A stretch of 64,000 nucleotides of DNA, from the NCBI GenBank assembly GCA_964247055.1, contig OZ176052.1:2232001-2296000 (forward strand), in the 5' to 3' direction. Below are positions 32,710-47,743 of the stretch, in pieces. The notes beneath the pieces are model-generated. The model was not told where the DNA came from and ran no database searches. It saw only the letters and a program-made list of their open reading frames with translations. The DNA comes from Paragordius varius. Its lineage: Eukaryota > Nematomorpha. Numbering within the stretch: the first letter of the stretch is position 1; the number at the start of each line of letters is the position of its first letter. The translations under genes and the position numbers were made by a program.

Positions 32710-35700
32710 TTAAATACAATGGTACAATTTATTGGCATTAACGATAAAACTTGAGGGCTCCTGAAAGTCTCTGGTAATCCCAAATTCTACATTACACTAA
32801 AATAAAAAATTAAATTTATAACCATGCGATCATATATAACATTAAAATTACAAATATTTAAGGTTTACATAATGTTCATTTAACCATAACAATTTAAACC
32901 TACACTATTAGACAAAAACATTTTATATTATTATCGAAAATATAATTACAAAAAGATCATAAACATCACATTTTTTCACCAAATATGTAATAAATTTAAT
33001 GATAAAAGTCGCAAAATAATAGCTACCTTTGGACAAACGTCGTCGAGTAGGTTTATGAAAAGCTGAACCACTTTGTAATGCTTCCAATAAGCTATCCATA
33101 ACACCTTCGTGTTCACCCTCTAAGTATGGAAACATATTAATTAAAACTTATTTTAATTTTATTTTTGTTTTAATTTTAATAAAATTAGAAGATTTTTTAA
33201 CGATAATAATATAAATAATAATATTTTTATTAATTTCGCCGATTAATAATATATAGCCTGCGTAACCTTTGTTGTAACATAATAAGTTATGCAAGTAGAG
33301 ATTGGACCCAATTAAAAAAAAGTTGATAATTACTAATAATCAATTTTCAAGTGTACCCCATAACTTGTATAAAATCATAAAATAAAAAATTGATTATTTC
33401 ACAGTTTGTAATATTTATTAATTTTTACGTTAGTCCTGATTCTCAAAAAAGAAAATATTAACAATAAGTAATGAATGATATAATATAGTATATTAAACTA
33501 TCAGTTTCAATGTTATACAAAATTTCCATCCAATGTAATTTAGACAAAGTAATACTTCGTTTTTAGCAAATTATTCAATAGGTGTATAATTTTATTTTTA
33601 GGCCCATTTATACGGCCGTATAAGAATTTATTATTATCAACCTTTAAGGGTTTTTTTCTCCCGACAAGGAGGTAACCCTTTGGATAGCTCCACGCCATAA
33701 ATTCATTATTAATTATATATATAATTTTTAAATCAAAATCTTTTCATTTTGAGTCTAAAAAATTATAGTATGAGTAAGGATCCGTTTTTTCAATAGCATA
33801 GCATATGCAAAAAAAGCATTATTATTGGCTAATGGTAGTAAAAAGTAAAAAAAATAACTATACACCAATAATAGTACTTCCCATATGCATCTGGCAATAA
33901 ATGATAAACTAGTAATGCATCCTTACTAATACTGCAATATCCAATATATATAACCCTTTGATTAGATTTAAATCAAACTAAACCATGTTACTAATCTTCT
34001 TAATTAATTAACCTGCATTCATATCAACGATAGCTTTTCGCTTAAATTTATCCCGTTTTTCTTTTTCGATGCGTTCCCTGGTTTCTCGGGCCTTTTTTGA
34101 TTTTTCGTCGGCTTCCTTTATTTTATTGCATTCGGTTTGAGCTTTCTGAAATTTTAAGAAATAACATAATAAATTATAGCCTTAAACATGGATAATTTAA
34201 AAGTACATAAATTTATTTAAAAAATTTGTTGTATACTATGTACACTTCAAAAAAATTTAAAGAAAAAGTTCATAAATATTTATTGTAGATCAGTTTTTCG
34301 TACCTAACACTTGGAATTATTTTCCTAATATATATACTATTTTAATCTTTGCATTTGGGAAAATTTTACAGTTTAGAAATAAACCAGAAAATATAATTTA
34401 AAATAGTATATTACCATACCTGAAAATTAACAATAAATGCTTTAATGTCACTGAAAAAATCTTCCATTTGATACTTTTTGGTGTCAAAACAAAAATATGT
34501 GGCCATCTGAGCATAGGTTGCATCCATTTTATCGTACATACCCTTCAATATTCCGTATTGTTCTTCGGATTGGTTATAGAACTCGTATAATCATTCATAA
34601 ATAATTTGTATGAGTCAAGAATAATTATATTTTGTTTAACTTTTATATATAAATTAGAAACGATAAGAAGCGTGAAAAGTCATTTTTTGTAAAATTTATT
34701 AAATTAAAATGTCCATATTCTTAAAACATGACCTAATCCTAATGGTAAAATTAAGGCTTTATAACCATAGCCAGTTCGTTCAAAAAACTCTTTAATCACA
34801 GAAAAATAATTTTCGCGTTAAACTTTCAATTTTTGCGGCAACCTTTTCAAAACAAAATTTTCTTTAGAAACCATCATTGATATAAAATTTGAAATTCTCC
34901 TGAAAAAAAATTCGTTAAAAAAATAAAAAATGGTAAAAAGCATATCTTCATTATAGGTATAAATTTGTCCTTGTCAAAATTGTAGGTTGAATCACGTCCA
35001 CACAAATCCAATTCGGATTTTACGAGTTTAAGCGATGTCCCAAGTTGATTCAAAGTTTTGGTTATATTTTCTTGACACACTAAATGTAAAATTTAAAAAA
35101 AACGTAATTACAAAAAAAAACAGTAAATATTGAAATCATAAAGGCAAAAAGCGTAATTACAAAAAAAAAGTTAACCATATTTTTGGCCTTATTCTGTTTA
35201 ACATAGTATTATAATCTAACTCTTCTTTCCTCTCAATTTATATCCAAAACAATAGGTTATATTCAATATACAAGTTTTATAAAAAAGTATGGCTCCCTCT
35301 ACAAATTTATTTTTAACTGTACTTTTTCCCTTAAAATGTATCCAAAATAATTAAATTTAATAAGAATTAAACAAAAATTTAATGCTATATAAAGTATAAC
35401 CCTTTGAAGCCTTATCAATAAACGATAATTCCGTGAAAAAATCTTTGAGATCAGGATATGAGTTATCAATCGTTTGGACAAGAAAATGGAGTAACGTTGT
35501 AGTTTGATCATCACTTTTAGTATTTTGAATCTAATTTGTGTATAAAAAACTTAAGCACAATAATTAAATTTAAAAATTGTAATGCCATAATTGTTAAGAG
35601 GCTAATTTCGCAAAACATTATAAAAGACAAACAAATTTTCGTAGATCACAAAAGTATAATATCGAAAAGCGTAATTTTATAATTGCTAACTTGGTATCAT

Positions 35701-38700
35701 TTACTATTCAAATTCACCCCAAAATTAAACTATATGTTTTCGGGGTAATATAACTCATCATTAATATGAAATATATATTTATGGCATAGTTTATTCTTTT
35801 TTTTCAAATTTCATTTTAAACTAAATTTCATTTTTTAATTCTAAAAAATATAGATATTTTTTATTCTTAAAAGTATATATGATATTTTAGGATGACTTTG
35901 AATTGTTCAAGGGTAAATTTAAGTGTTGATGGAATATTAACAGAAGTTATTTATTGAGAGTAAAGATTGAAAAATTGTGATTTTCCTATGATTGGTATGA
36001 CCCCTTATAAAAAATAAAATATTTTTTCAAAAAAAATTGATTAATTACATGCTATAAATACAATTTGTTAAAATTCTACGTACCTTGGTTAAAAAACTAA
36101 GTTCAAAACCATAACTTTGAGCATTGTTTGAACCGGAATTCATATAATTCCCAATCAATAGTATGAGTTGTAACAATCGTTGGAATTTTTTACTTTTATT
36201 AATTTGATCACAACACCCAGAGACAGAAACGATTGCCTATTTAAAAAATAATCACAATCCATAATCAAAATCAAAATTGTAAAAAAGTCATCAAAAACTA
36301 AAGGATAAATATTTATAATGATGACAGATTAATTTTAAATTAATTTGAACGATACTAACTATAAATGTAGAATTAAGTGTGTGTTATGAATTAACTTCTC
36401 TCTATTCCATACTTTCCCAAAACGATAACCTTCATTAAAAAAAATAAGTATGGCTTTGAAAAAATATTTGTCTTTTTATACGCTTTGTATTTAAATTTGT
36501 ATTGTAATTATTGAGATATCAAGAAGAATGATAAATTCATTGAAAAAATTAATTTATATCCGTATTTTTAAACCTTGATTTCAAAGATATAATGAAAGTT
36601 TTGAAGTTTTGTGATAAAATGAATTGAAATGTAAATTGGCAAGAAAGTCATTATATATTTTACAATTATAATCATATAAAAGATTTTGTGGAAAAATAAA
36701 TATGTTTTCCTTATTAAAATATTTAGTTTTAAACCATAATTTTAACTGTTAAACCATTATAATATACCAAAAAATATATACAATTTAGAAAAATTTATAA
36801 AATAAGTTTCATACTGGTTTAATGTCAGACACCATTTCGTTATATTTAATTTTGAAACATATGCACTTCAATCGGGCTTCAATACGTTTGATTGGTGCAA
36901 TCTGCAAAAATAAAAAAAACGGATAAAATAATTAAAATAGAGTATGAAAATATATTTCTTCCAAACAATTTTTTTAAAGTGTTAATAAATTTTTATAATA
37001 AAATATAAGTTTAAATGGAGTGTAAAAAAATAAATTTTTTAGAATTTTTAAAAATAAAATTCCAATTTAAAAAAAAATAAAATGGAAATTCCCCATACCA
37101 TAACTAAAAATCTTTCGGCTTCATTTAACATGTCAGGCCTTTGACCATATTTTTGAGCTAAAGTGTCAATTCTTTCTTGTTCAGGTATGTATTTTATCAA
37201 TTGTTGCAAAATTTGATCATCTAATTTGGGTTGAGATGTGGATGTAATTAGGCTATTCCCATTCGTGGTTTGTGTTGAACTACACAAGGTCACAATATAA
37301 ATTGGATATAAATTTCACAATTTTGATTGCGGTAGCAATTAATTATTTGATTAAAAAACTGATCATGATTGCTCTTTTCAAATTTCAAATAGGAGAACAT
37401 CCTCCTAATTATTTGTAAGTAATAATCGTTTATGTCAAAAACTTGTGGTATTTTGGGGACATGATAATTAGTTAAAAAAATTATTCATATTAAAATATGT
37501 TTTATTGAATAATTTAATATTAAGACTTATTTGATATCGTATTTAATTTTAAATTTTCCCATTAAAGGGTCATATGCGTATTATGATCCATGTATTTTCT
37601 GTGGACATTATGGAAAGTAGGGGCGTATAGTATTATAACTGATATTCAATTATACCATTTACAGTTCAAATACACCCATGAATAATTTATATTTACCCTT
37701 GAACAATCAAATTCACCCTCGAACAATTCAAATTCACCCTAAAACAAATAAAATATGAAATACTGTTTAAATTTAATATAATGCTGAAAAATAATAAACT
37801 ACGTAGTAAAAATAAATTTCATAATCAATAATAAGTTATATTAGCCCGAAACACTTAATACATTTTTAGGGTGAATTTGAATTGTTCAAGGGTGAATTAG
37901 AATTGTGAATGGTATATATATATATACTATTTATAATAATTTTTTTAACCAAAATTTTACTCGATATCCGTCAAATTATTTGATTGAGAAGGTATAGAAT
38001 CAATGGGTAAGGGTTCATTGATGGACCAAATGAGATCACATATGGCTTCGTAAGGGAGTTTTATCGAACCCAAACATATTGCTAATGGAGAATATAATAA
38101 AATTTTGCAATTATTTAAGGCAAAATTATACTCAAATGAATAAAATTTATAAAAAGTAAGGCGTGTGTCTTACATATATTTTGAGCAGATTTGGCATCAA
38201 GGACTCTCAATTTGCGAACTTTTAGCGATTGAGATGTTTGATACGTCGATGAAAAATGTCCATTTCTATGCGTGTTATCACCCATGCTTGTATTACTGAA
38301 TACACCTATATGGACAAAAAAAGGATAAAAAGAAATCTTTCTAAGGAAAGATAATACAGATATTATAACCGTATAAAAAATTCATATTACTATTTAAATT
38401 ATCTTTTATAGTAATAACCAAACTTATTCTAGTATATAACAAAAATTTTGAATTTATAAAGATATTTATATACCAGAATGATTTAAAGCGCTATCATCAA
38501 ATTCATCATTATCGTTTCCATCATTTTCTGTCGCTGAGACATGTATATTGGATTTAGAATCACGAGCGTTTCCTATATATATATATATATATGACATATA
38601 ATATATTTAAAAATATTATATTGTATTGTAATATAATGGATTAGGATTCAAAGTTTTATATAATTATTGAAATTTCATTTATTAATTTATAGGTTAAAAA

Positions 38701-40169
38701 AATTATTTAAATCGAGATTTAAAATTTTTTGTTTGTTTTGTTATGGCTTGTATTTATTATAGCTTATAAACTGTTTAGTTGACATAATTTACCTTTTCAT
38801 TTCATTACCAGTTATAATGTTTAAACGAACAAAAACAATTTCCCTTTCATAGTTTAAAACATTCCTTCACTAATAACATTAATTATTTTAGCAATATACT
38901 AAGAATAAAGATAATAATTGGAATTCTCGTAATATTTATTAAATTGAACTATATTCAAAATTTTCGATACATACATGGTAGTATTTTTGTTCAAATATTA
39001 TTTTATTTATATTTTATCATTATTATTTTCTTTTTTTATTAGTTAATCCATTAAAAAAGATACTATCATGATTGTATCGAAAATTTTGAATATAGTTCAA
39101 TATAATAAAAATTTTACAAGAATTCAATATCTTAACATAAAACATTCGTTCTTTTTGACAATTAAACATACTTCGTTGTGTAGTTTGCGTAGCAAGACTA
39201 AATTTCTGACAAATTTGTTTAAAGAGCTCAGGCGTGGCTAAATCTTCCTCACAAACATTGGACCAAAACGAATTTTGAGATAATTTTTGTGGTGCAATCT
39301 ATTAAGCACAATATAAATATATATATTTAATCAATTTATTTTATTGATTTTATAAAAACTTGACAATTTTGTGGACAACTGTATATCGTCACATGAAATA
39401 TCGTTAACTATGATTTAGCAGAAAACAAAGCAAATATTTTTTGTTAACCAACAATATTATGAATGGATTAAAAATAATCCTTAAAACATCTAATAAAAAT
39501 TATCAGATAGATATAAAACTCAACAAAAAATTATTAGCATTGCAGGTTTAATCAACCGCTAACATACTACCTTTGTCCAATTGACACGTTTCAATTTCCG
39601 GTCAGGATCCCAACGCTTTTTAGGTCTCAGGTATTCAGGGAGAGCGTTTGTACCACAAGAATTTGTCATTATTGGAGCGGTTGCTGGACTTTTATTAATC
39701 ATAGGTGGTGGTGGTGGTGGCATAATAGCTCCTGTATTATCATTTTTTGTCATTGCCAATTTATTCATCATTTTAGGGAGCATGGGGGGAGGTGGGGGTG
39801 GGGGCGCTTTAATAAGGCCTGGAGGGGCAGGAATTCGCCCACTCAAACCTCCAGGGGGTAGAGGGGGTGGGGGAGGTACTACCCCACATGATTGTGTAGA
39901 TGTTGTTGAGGTTAAACACGTCTAAAAGGAAACATGGTAAAATTAGGGTTAAGAATATAAAACTACTGCATAGATACTATACAGTATGAGTAAAATTAAA
40001 CTGGATGATATCAGAGATTTGTGTATAATTATAAATTGTATACATATAATGCATAAAAAAATACTCATGGATATATATATATATAAGGTTCAGGCTTAAT
40101 AAATATAACAGCAGCGGCATTTTTGCTAGACAAGATTTTAATATAAATAATTTAGCAACAAAGAGACTC

Positions 40170-40217
<48 letters not shown>

Positions 40218-43200
40218 AAAATTAACAGGGGGATTTTAAGAGACAACTGCATAAGTATGGGGCTGAACATATAAATATTATAAATGAATAGAAAGATGAA
40301 TTTTAGAGTTTTTTTAAGCGTAACCAAATGAGGAATTATTCACAGCTAAAATTTTTCACTCGTATCTCTAAGAATGCAGGTAAGATATTTTGTCTAAAGC
40401 TTAACCATTATAAAGCATCGAAAAAAGTTCTAATATGGACTAATTTGTAAAAATCGTAATGAAGAAAAACGAGTCAACATCAACAGAAAGGGCCTGTAAA
40501 AATGGCTTGTTAATAATAAAGTGGCTAATACATTAATCGTACGACACTACTATAATTAATTGAATATTTATTTTTTAATTTTATACTGAATTACAACAAG
40601 CATTAACAACGAAATATCAACATAACATTAAAGCGAGGGGTAATCTAAAAAAACAATTAGTATAGGCATACAATGTGGCTTTGAAAAGAATTATTATTTA
40701 CTGATAAAAACTCTATATTTTCAGGATTTTATTTAAACGTAAAGATTAATATCTAACAGTCTTCAACCATTTTCTCATTAAAAAATAATATACAGAATAA
40801 CCAAAACGTTTCAATTTAACAGTCCATACTCTAAAAAAATTGAACTTTTCAATAAAATTACCATTGGATTTAGAGTTTCATACAAATTTTCAGCAAGGGC
40901 GTTATTATTTACATTTGCTGTGGAAATTGTGACATTTGTAGTAGGATTGGTGGTTGATTGTTGTGCATTTAATTGTTCCAAAGCTTGTTTAAGTTTAAGT
41001 TCCAGATGAGCACATTTAGCTTCGGCTTCGTGTCTGGCTACGATGGCTTCTTCGTAAGGAGATTTTGTATTATTAATATTTTGTGTCGTATTAAGGGTAG
41101 ATTGATGATAGATTATAGCTAAAAATGATTGAAAATATATACAATTTGTTTGATTCGATAATAATATCATTATAATACAGTAAAATTGATAGAAGTATAA
41201 GTATTAAAAAGGATCTAATATATCAGAGTTTTAAAAAATACAGAAAAACATGAAGAAATCAAAAGAAAAAACGTAAAAATCAAAAGGCAAATATTTTTTT
41301 TGGATAAAGACAGTCAGTCATACTTTATAAAAGCTTAATTTGTCACTTAATATTTTGGGTTGCAAAATAAGTAATAGAGATGTAAATCACAATTACATGG
41401 ATTTTGAATCGTAATAATTTAGGGCTATATGGAAAAAATCAACGATTTTGCTTAACTTTATAAAAAAATTAATTGTCTTCTAATTTTTATTGATGTAAAT
41501 GTTATTAAACCCTTAATTTTACCCTTAATAGGGTTCATTATAATATAAGATTACATAAAACAGCCCTAACATTTCAGCTATATGTAAAAAACGGATCTAA
41601 TGACACATTTTTAACTTTTAACTGTGGGAAAACTCCTATTCTCTCAGATATTTACGGCTTATTTCTATGAAGTCCTCATATATTTATTTGTCCAATAAAT
41701 TAACGTAGTTTCAAAAAAAAACTCTTATCAAATCTCAATTTTAAATCAATCAATCAATCTATTTTAAAAATCTCTTTACTTTACTTTTTTTTGACAAAAC
41801 AAATTATTTATTTTGGGTAAAAATGAATACCGTTTGGTAATCCACTGTTTCCAGAATTTAGATTGTTGGAATTACTCGATAGGCTGGTACATGATGTTGA
41901 TGATGCGTGATAAGGTAAAACGCCATTACCATACAACCCTGTAGGACAGCCATCAAGAGAGCCCGATTCACTTTTTCCCATAATCATTTCTTAGGGGGGG
42001 AAAATTTAGAAAATTGTTATTAAGTTTCAAAATTAATACAATAATCTTATTTATAATGAGTTTGTTTAGGAAAAAAACAGCAATTATTAAGTGATTCGTT
42101 CATGCTTATCATAATTCGCTTTTTTCCATAATTATTTCTTAGGGAAAAAATGCAAGAAAATTATTATTGACAAGTTTTCAAAAAATTAAAATTTATAAAA
42201 TGCCTCCCCCCTCTTAATGAGTATATAAGAAAACAGCACTCGCTTAATAAAATACACGATTCACTTTTTCCGTTCGTGAGTTCTAGAAAATGTTAAGAAG
42301 ATTATTACAAGTTTTCAAAAAATTAAAAATTTATATAATGTCCCCTCTCATAACTATCTTGGTTAAATTAACACTATAAACATATTAGCATAAGATTCAC
42401 TTTTTCTTATAATCAATTCTAATTTGCTTATTTTTAAGAAACTGCTTCAAATAAGCTTATATGATGATAATCATGCACTTTTTATCATTTCTTAAAAAAT
42501 TAGTTTTTATAATCGTTTTAAGTTAAGTATCCTCCCTTCACAAAAACCCTTATAGAGATATTTATGGGCCATTAAAATAAACCAAAAATACTATATATTT
42601 AATACTTTCCTACAAATATCTGTAGGATATTTTATTAAAGAAAAACTGAATAATTATTAAATCTAAATATAAAAAAATTCATTTTTTTTATAAATCGGGG
42701 TTATAATGGGGATTATAAGCGGCGTATTTTACGTTAATATTAGGATCATTATAAGCTACTGTAAAGTTAAAAATCATTTTTTAAAAACCAAAATTCACCA
42801 ATAATGGGCTCAACATTCATTTTGAATCGCCGTGAGCCCTTGTAATCTGGATCAAAGCCATTTTTGTGCAAAACGATTTGGGAAACGCACGTTTCAATAA
42901 GCTTGTAATAAGCTAGTCTATAGTGTGGAAATATATATATATATATATATTATTTAAAAAATATATGTTTGATATTCAAAAAAGTGAAATCAGCCTAATC
43001 ATTATTTATTATATATGAAACCAATTTTTTACAGATAAAATCACAGGGTTTAATATACAGTAGCGTATGGCATAAAACAATATTAGTCAATAAACGATTA
43101 AAAAAAGTGTATATACAACTAGGCTTGTTTTTTTTTAAAAAACATTTTTTTATTATTTTATGGACTAATAATGTTTTATACCATACGCTACTGTAAATAT

Positions 43201-46200
43201 TGAAAACCTAAATGTAAAAAAACATGAATTTGGACAGGGAATACATATTTTTAAAAGCATTTTATATAAAATTTTATCAATCAGTTCCAACATTTAAACG
43301 TAAAATTTCAGATCTTTTATAAATAAAAACTTTGAAGTATCATCGTCCTTTATACATAGAATATATTGGAGAATGGCTAAAAACGTATTTTCCAGCATGG
43401 CATTTCGCGACAATTGTCCCCGAATTACACGGAAACAATCATCAACATCTTCGAATTCAAAACGGACATCATCATATCTATTTTTTTAATTTTACCCGCA
43501 TAAAAAAATGAATTTCAAAATATATTCATTATTTTAAATAAAACTACAATTATATTATGCCAAAAATTCGAAAAAAAATTATTTCATACTTTAAAGAAAT
43601 TTTTATAATCGCATTCATTGCGCAGTAAAAAATATATTTATTTAATCAACAACAGAATTTTAGATTTTTATACTGGCAAACAATAATACCCGATGTGATC
43701 GCTTATATGTATGCAGTCAATTTGGACATAATTATTGAAAATGGTATATATATGTTATAACTAAATGGTGCAAAACAAAATTAATTAATGATATCCCACT
43801 TTTAATAATGTCAAAAATTTAAATATAATAATTAATATCCAAAATTGTCGAAATATTATATTTTACATGGATTATTTAAATTTAAACCATTATTTTATAT
43901 TATTTTATATCACATATCCCAATTCTGTTCATTTTTTTTCAACCGTATATTTTTTAAAGCGATCACAAACAAAAATGCATTAATAATCGGATAAAATCAA
44001 ACACCCTAATCAGCAAAGAATAATGTAATGAAAAGTATATAACCTATGTGCCAGCTCATCTCGATCCTCATCTCTTTGTTCGATAAAAATGTCATATTGT
44101 ACCTTGAAATCGGGTTTGAAACCATCCCTTGTTTGAGTAATCAACTAAAAATGTGCAATTAAAATAAAACATAAAATTTGATAAAAAATATAATAGATTT
44201 GAAAACTTTTATCGCATACAAAACAAGTGGGAATTATGGCGAAAATACGTATATAAATAAAAATAAATAATTAATTGTCCTTTTTTATTCAAATTTCCCA
44301 TTATTAAAATAGAAAATTAAAAACTATTTTTTAAATGCCGATAATATATATATATATTCTTTATTGATAATACAAACATCGTATAAAAAAAATTTTTTCT
44401 CTCTTAATTACTTACATCCAAAACATTAGCCAAGCCACATCGAAAAAACTCATTCCGTAAATGAAGGCGAAAATCTAAATCTTCAGGTGTACTTACGATA
44501 GCATTAACGAATTGCATGCATGAAACCTATTAATGTAATTATTTTTTGGGTATTTAATAAATCGAAATTTGCCATAATTAATCACAGTAAAAAATAATAT
44601 GGATAAAACGGAAAAAGCAACCAAAATAACCAAATATATTATAACTTACTTAAATGATAGTTATTAATTATAATTGGAAAAATAATCACCACTCCTGATC
44701 AATAGATGTTAAAAACGAAAGGTATTATTAATCTTTTATTTTTTCTCGTAATAAAATACTTAAAAATGAATATATTTAATTATAGGTTTTATTTCAAAAA
44801 AAATATAAAATAAATATATTAGTCTTTAACTTTTATATACGTTTTTTTCATGTTTCTACTTACTGTATGATGGATGTTATAAGTTAAAAAATAATTTAAA
44901 AAAGGAAATTTATATAGGTTAGTTACCTGTAAAACTAAATTATCACGCAATTCAAGACCATTAACTATGGGTTGAAATCGGTCCATATCATCATCATCCC
45001 AGCTAACGGTTAAGGCTTGTAGGACACGACCATGCCTTATTTTCATATTCAGTCAAGTAAAAATTAATATATATTATATTACTAACTATTTCCAGTTCAA
45101 TTTCATTCTTGAAAATTCAAATTCACCCTTGAACAATTCAAATTACCCTAAAAATAAATTATGTGTTTTTGAACTAATATAACTCATTTTAATATGAAAT
45201 ATATCTTTATGGCATAGTTTATTATTTTTTCAGTATAATTTTAATAATTTAAAATAAATTTTTATTTTACAAAAATATATATAAATTTAGGTAATTTTAA
45301 AAAACAAAGATTATATTGAATTCGAATTATTCGAGGGTTAATTCGAATAATGGTATATATAATATACTATTTAATGATGAAATTGTTTATAATCTTGGTT
45401 TTTTATTAAAAAAACGCGAAACTAAATAAAAAAATTATGTTTATATTCCATTATAAATTAATACTGTTTCTTTCAAAAATAACATTTTTTCCATCATTTT
45501 TCCCATTTGCACTTCAAGAGTGTCCTTGAACAGTTCAAATTGGTCCTTGAACAATTCAAGTTGGTTCTTGAACAATTCTAGAACAATTCAAGTTGGTCCT
45601 TGAACAATTCAAGTTGGTCCTTGAACATTTCAAGTTGGTCCTTGAACAATTCAAGTTGGTCCTTGAACATTTCAAGTTGGTCCTTGAACACTTTAAGTTG
45701 GTCCTTAAAATTTATAAATTTTGATTTAACCATAATTTTTGCATTTATTTTTTTATTTTATTATTTATTAACCTAATTTTCTTTATTTATTATATTATAT
45801 TTATTTAAAAACAAAATTCTTTATTGAAGAACTTTTTTGCTTAAAACTATTTTTTTCCAATTGAACAAAATTATTGACTTTTAAATGTTTTTAATGAAAA
45901 ATTAAAATTAATAACCCAGAAAACATATATATTTTTTCATTTCATGTTAAAATCCTATAAATATCCAAAATTATTTTACGAAATTAATAAAGGTATACGG
46001 TTTCTCAAAGATTAAAAGTTGTTATCGATTTAAAATTTATGTAAAATAATAGAAAATAGGTTAAAAACATTAAAATAGATGAATTATTTACGATTTGATT
46101 GATAAAAGTTAAAAACAAAACAAAAAAGTTAAAGGACCAACTTGAACTGTTCAAGGACACTCTTGAAGTGCAAATGGTATATAAACGATTGTAAGCCTTG

Positions 46201-47708
46201 AATAAACAGATATATAAAAATGCTGTAAAATATATCAAACCAATGTGATAAATAAATTTAAGCGAACAGTCTCTCATGATACAATCTCAATATATCCAGA
46301 TCCGTAGACTCAGCTACAACGGTCACATGCAAAGATTAGATAATGATAATTGGATTAAAAATATAGCAAATTCCAAGCCAAACATACAAAACAAAGTTGG
46401 TCGTCCAGCAATAACATGGGACAAAAACATTACCCAAGACTTACAGGCCAAAAACATATAAGCCGGGGACTGGTTAAACAAAAAATTCTTCAAAGCAATG
46501 ATCAAACACACAAACCCCGTCAAGACAGGATGCCAAGGGATCCCTTGACAACAGCCATCTATCTATCGTATCTACAAAGTAAAAACATTTCTTTGGCAAA
46601 AACACCGCATACCAATTATAAATGGCGAAAAAAGATTAATTGAGTATCAAAATATAGTAAGGTAAAACTTTAACCAAAATTAAATAAACAATTTTTTTAA
46701 AAATGGAAAAATAAAAGAGAATTAAATTACCCATCAGGCGGTACAAGGCAAAATGCAGCCATAATTTTTACTGTATCGTTCATTATGGCAGGGAATTTGG
46801 GATCCACCGATTTTGCCATCAAAATAATTGCATCAGGGTGAGACATTACAGTCGTTAGTCCAAACTATTTTTTGGTTAAATAAAATTTCCAATTATATTT
46901 TTCAGCAATATAAATTTTTTATTTACGAATCTCTTTATATATCCGTTTTTTATAAATGATAAATATCATTTGGTTATAAAATCCAGTAAAAATATAGTTT
47001 TTTTTCAAATTGTCATACCTTATTATTCATGAAAGCTTTGAGACATCGGATACATTCATGCTGTATCTTGATATTAATTTCATTGGGGTACCTAAAATTT
47101 GTTTAAGAGACAAATTATAATTTAGTTGTATTCAAAAAAACATTTTAACTCAGGGGTGTTCAACATACAGCCCGCGAGAAATTTTGAAATACAAAATTTA
47201 GCAAAATCTAAATGCAAGTGATTTTCTTAAACAAATTGTTAAAAATGAAAAGTTTAACATATATACTAGCAAAAAAAAGTTTTGTTTAAAATCTACAAAA
47301 TATTTGTAAATTCCCATGCATGTTTAACAACCCGCGAAACCATTTGTGTTGACATCATCCCTGTTTTAATTCAAACATTATAAAATGGTTTTATAATCTA
47401 CCTATCATATGATGCGGCCAAATTGGTTAATAATCCATTAAGTCCTCGTAAGCCAAATTCACGCACCCAGCTACAAAATGTAAAATAATAATGTATGAAG
47501 GAAAACAAAGTATATGGAATAAAAATTAAATTATGGGAAAAAAACAGATAAAGTAAAAGACAGATAAGAAATTTAATAAAAAAAACCATATTTTTAATTC
47601 TCGATTTTTTCTATATCTCGTAAATGATTAAGAAAGAGAAATTCATGTTTCTCTATTGCTTATTTTTCGCAACTCCAAAAGTTTATGTTATATACCAAAA
47701 AATTAGTG

Positions 47709-47743
<35 letters not shown>

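Noticed and set aside
39581-39925. Gly-rich 114-codon frame on the + strand
   Set aside because: It is the reverse complement of the FH1 proline-rich exon of the formin; the glycine runs come from CCN codons.
39977-40327. 116-codon frame with Tyr-Ile repeats
   Set aside because: Driven by a TA microsatellite in a formin intron; no coding character.
45523-45710. Regular short repeats as a possible CRISPR-like array
   Set aside because: Units are contiguous tandem copies without unique spacers, inside a eukaryotic foldback-like element.
46416-46643. 75-codon frame on the + strand
   Set aside because: A different frame of the LINE fragment; the neighbouring frame carries the conserved motifs.
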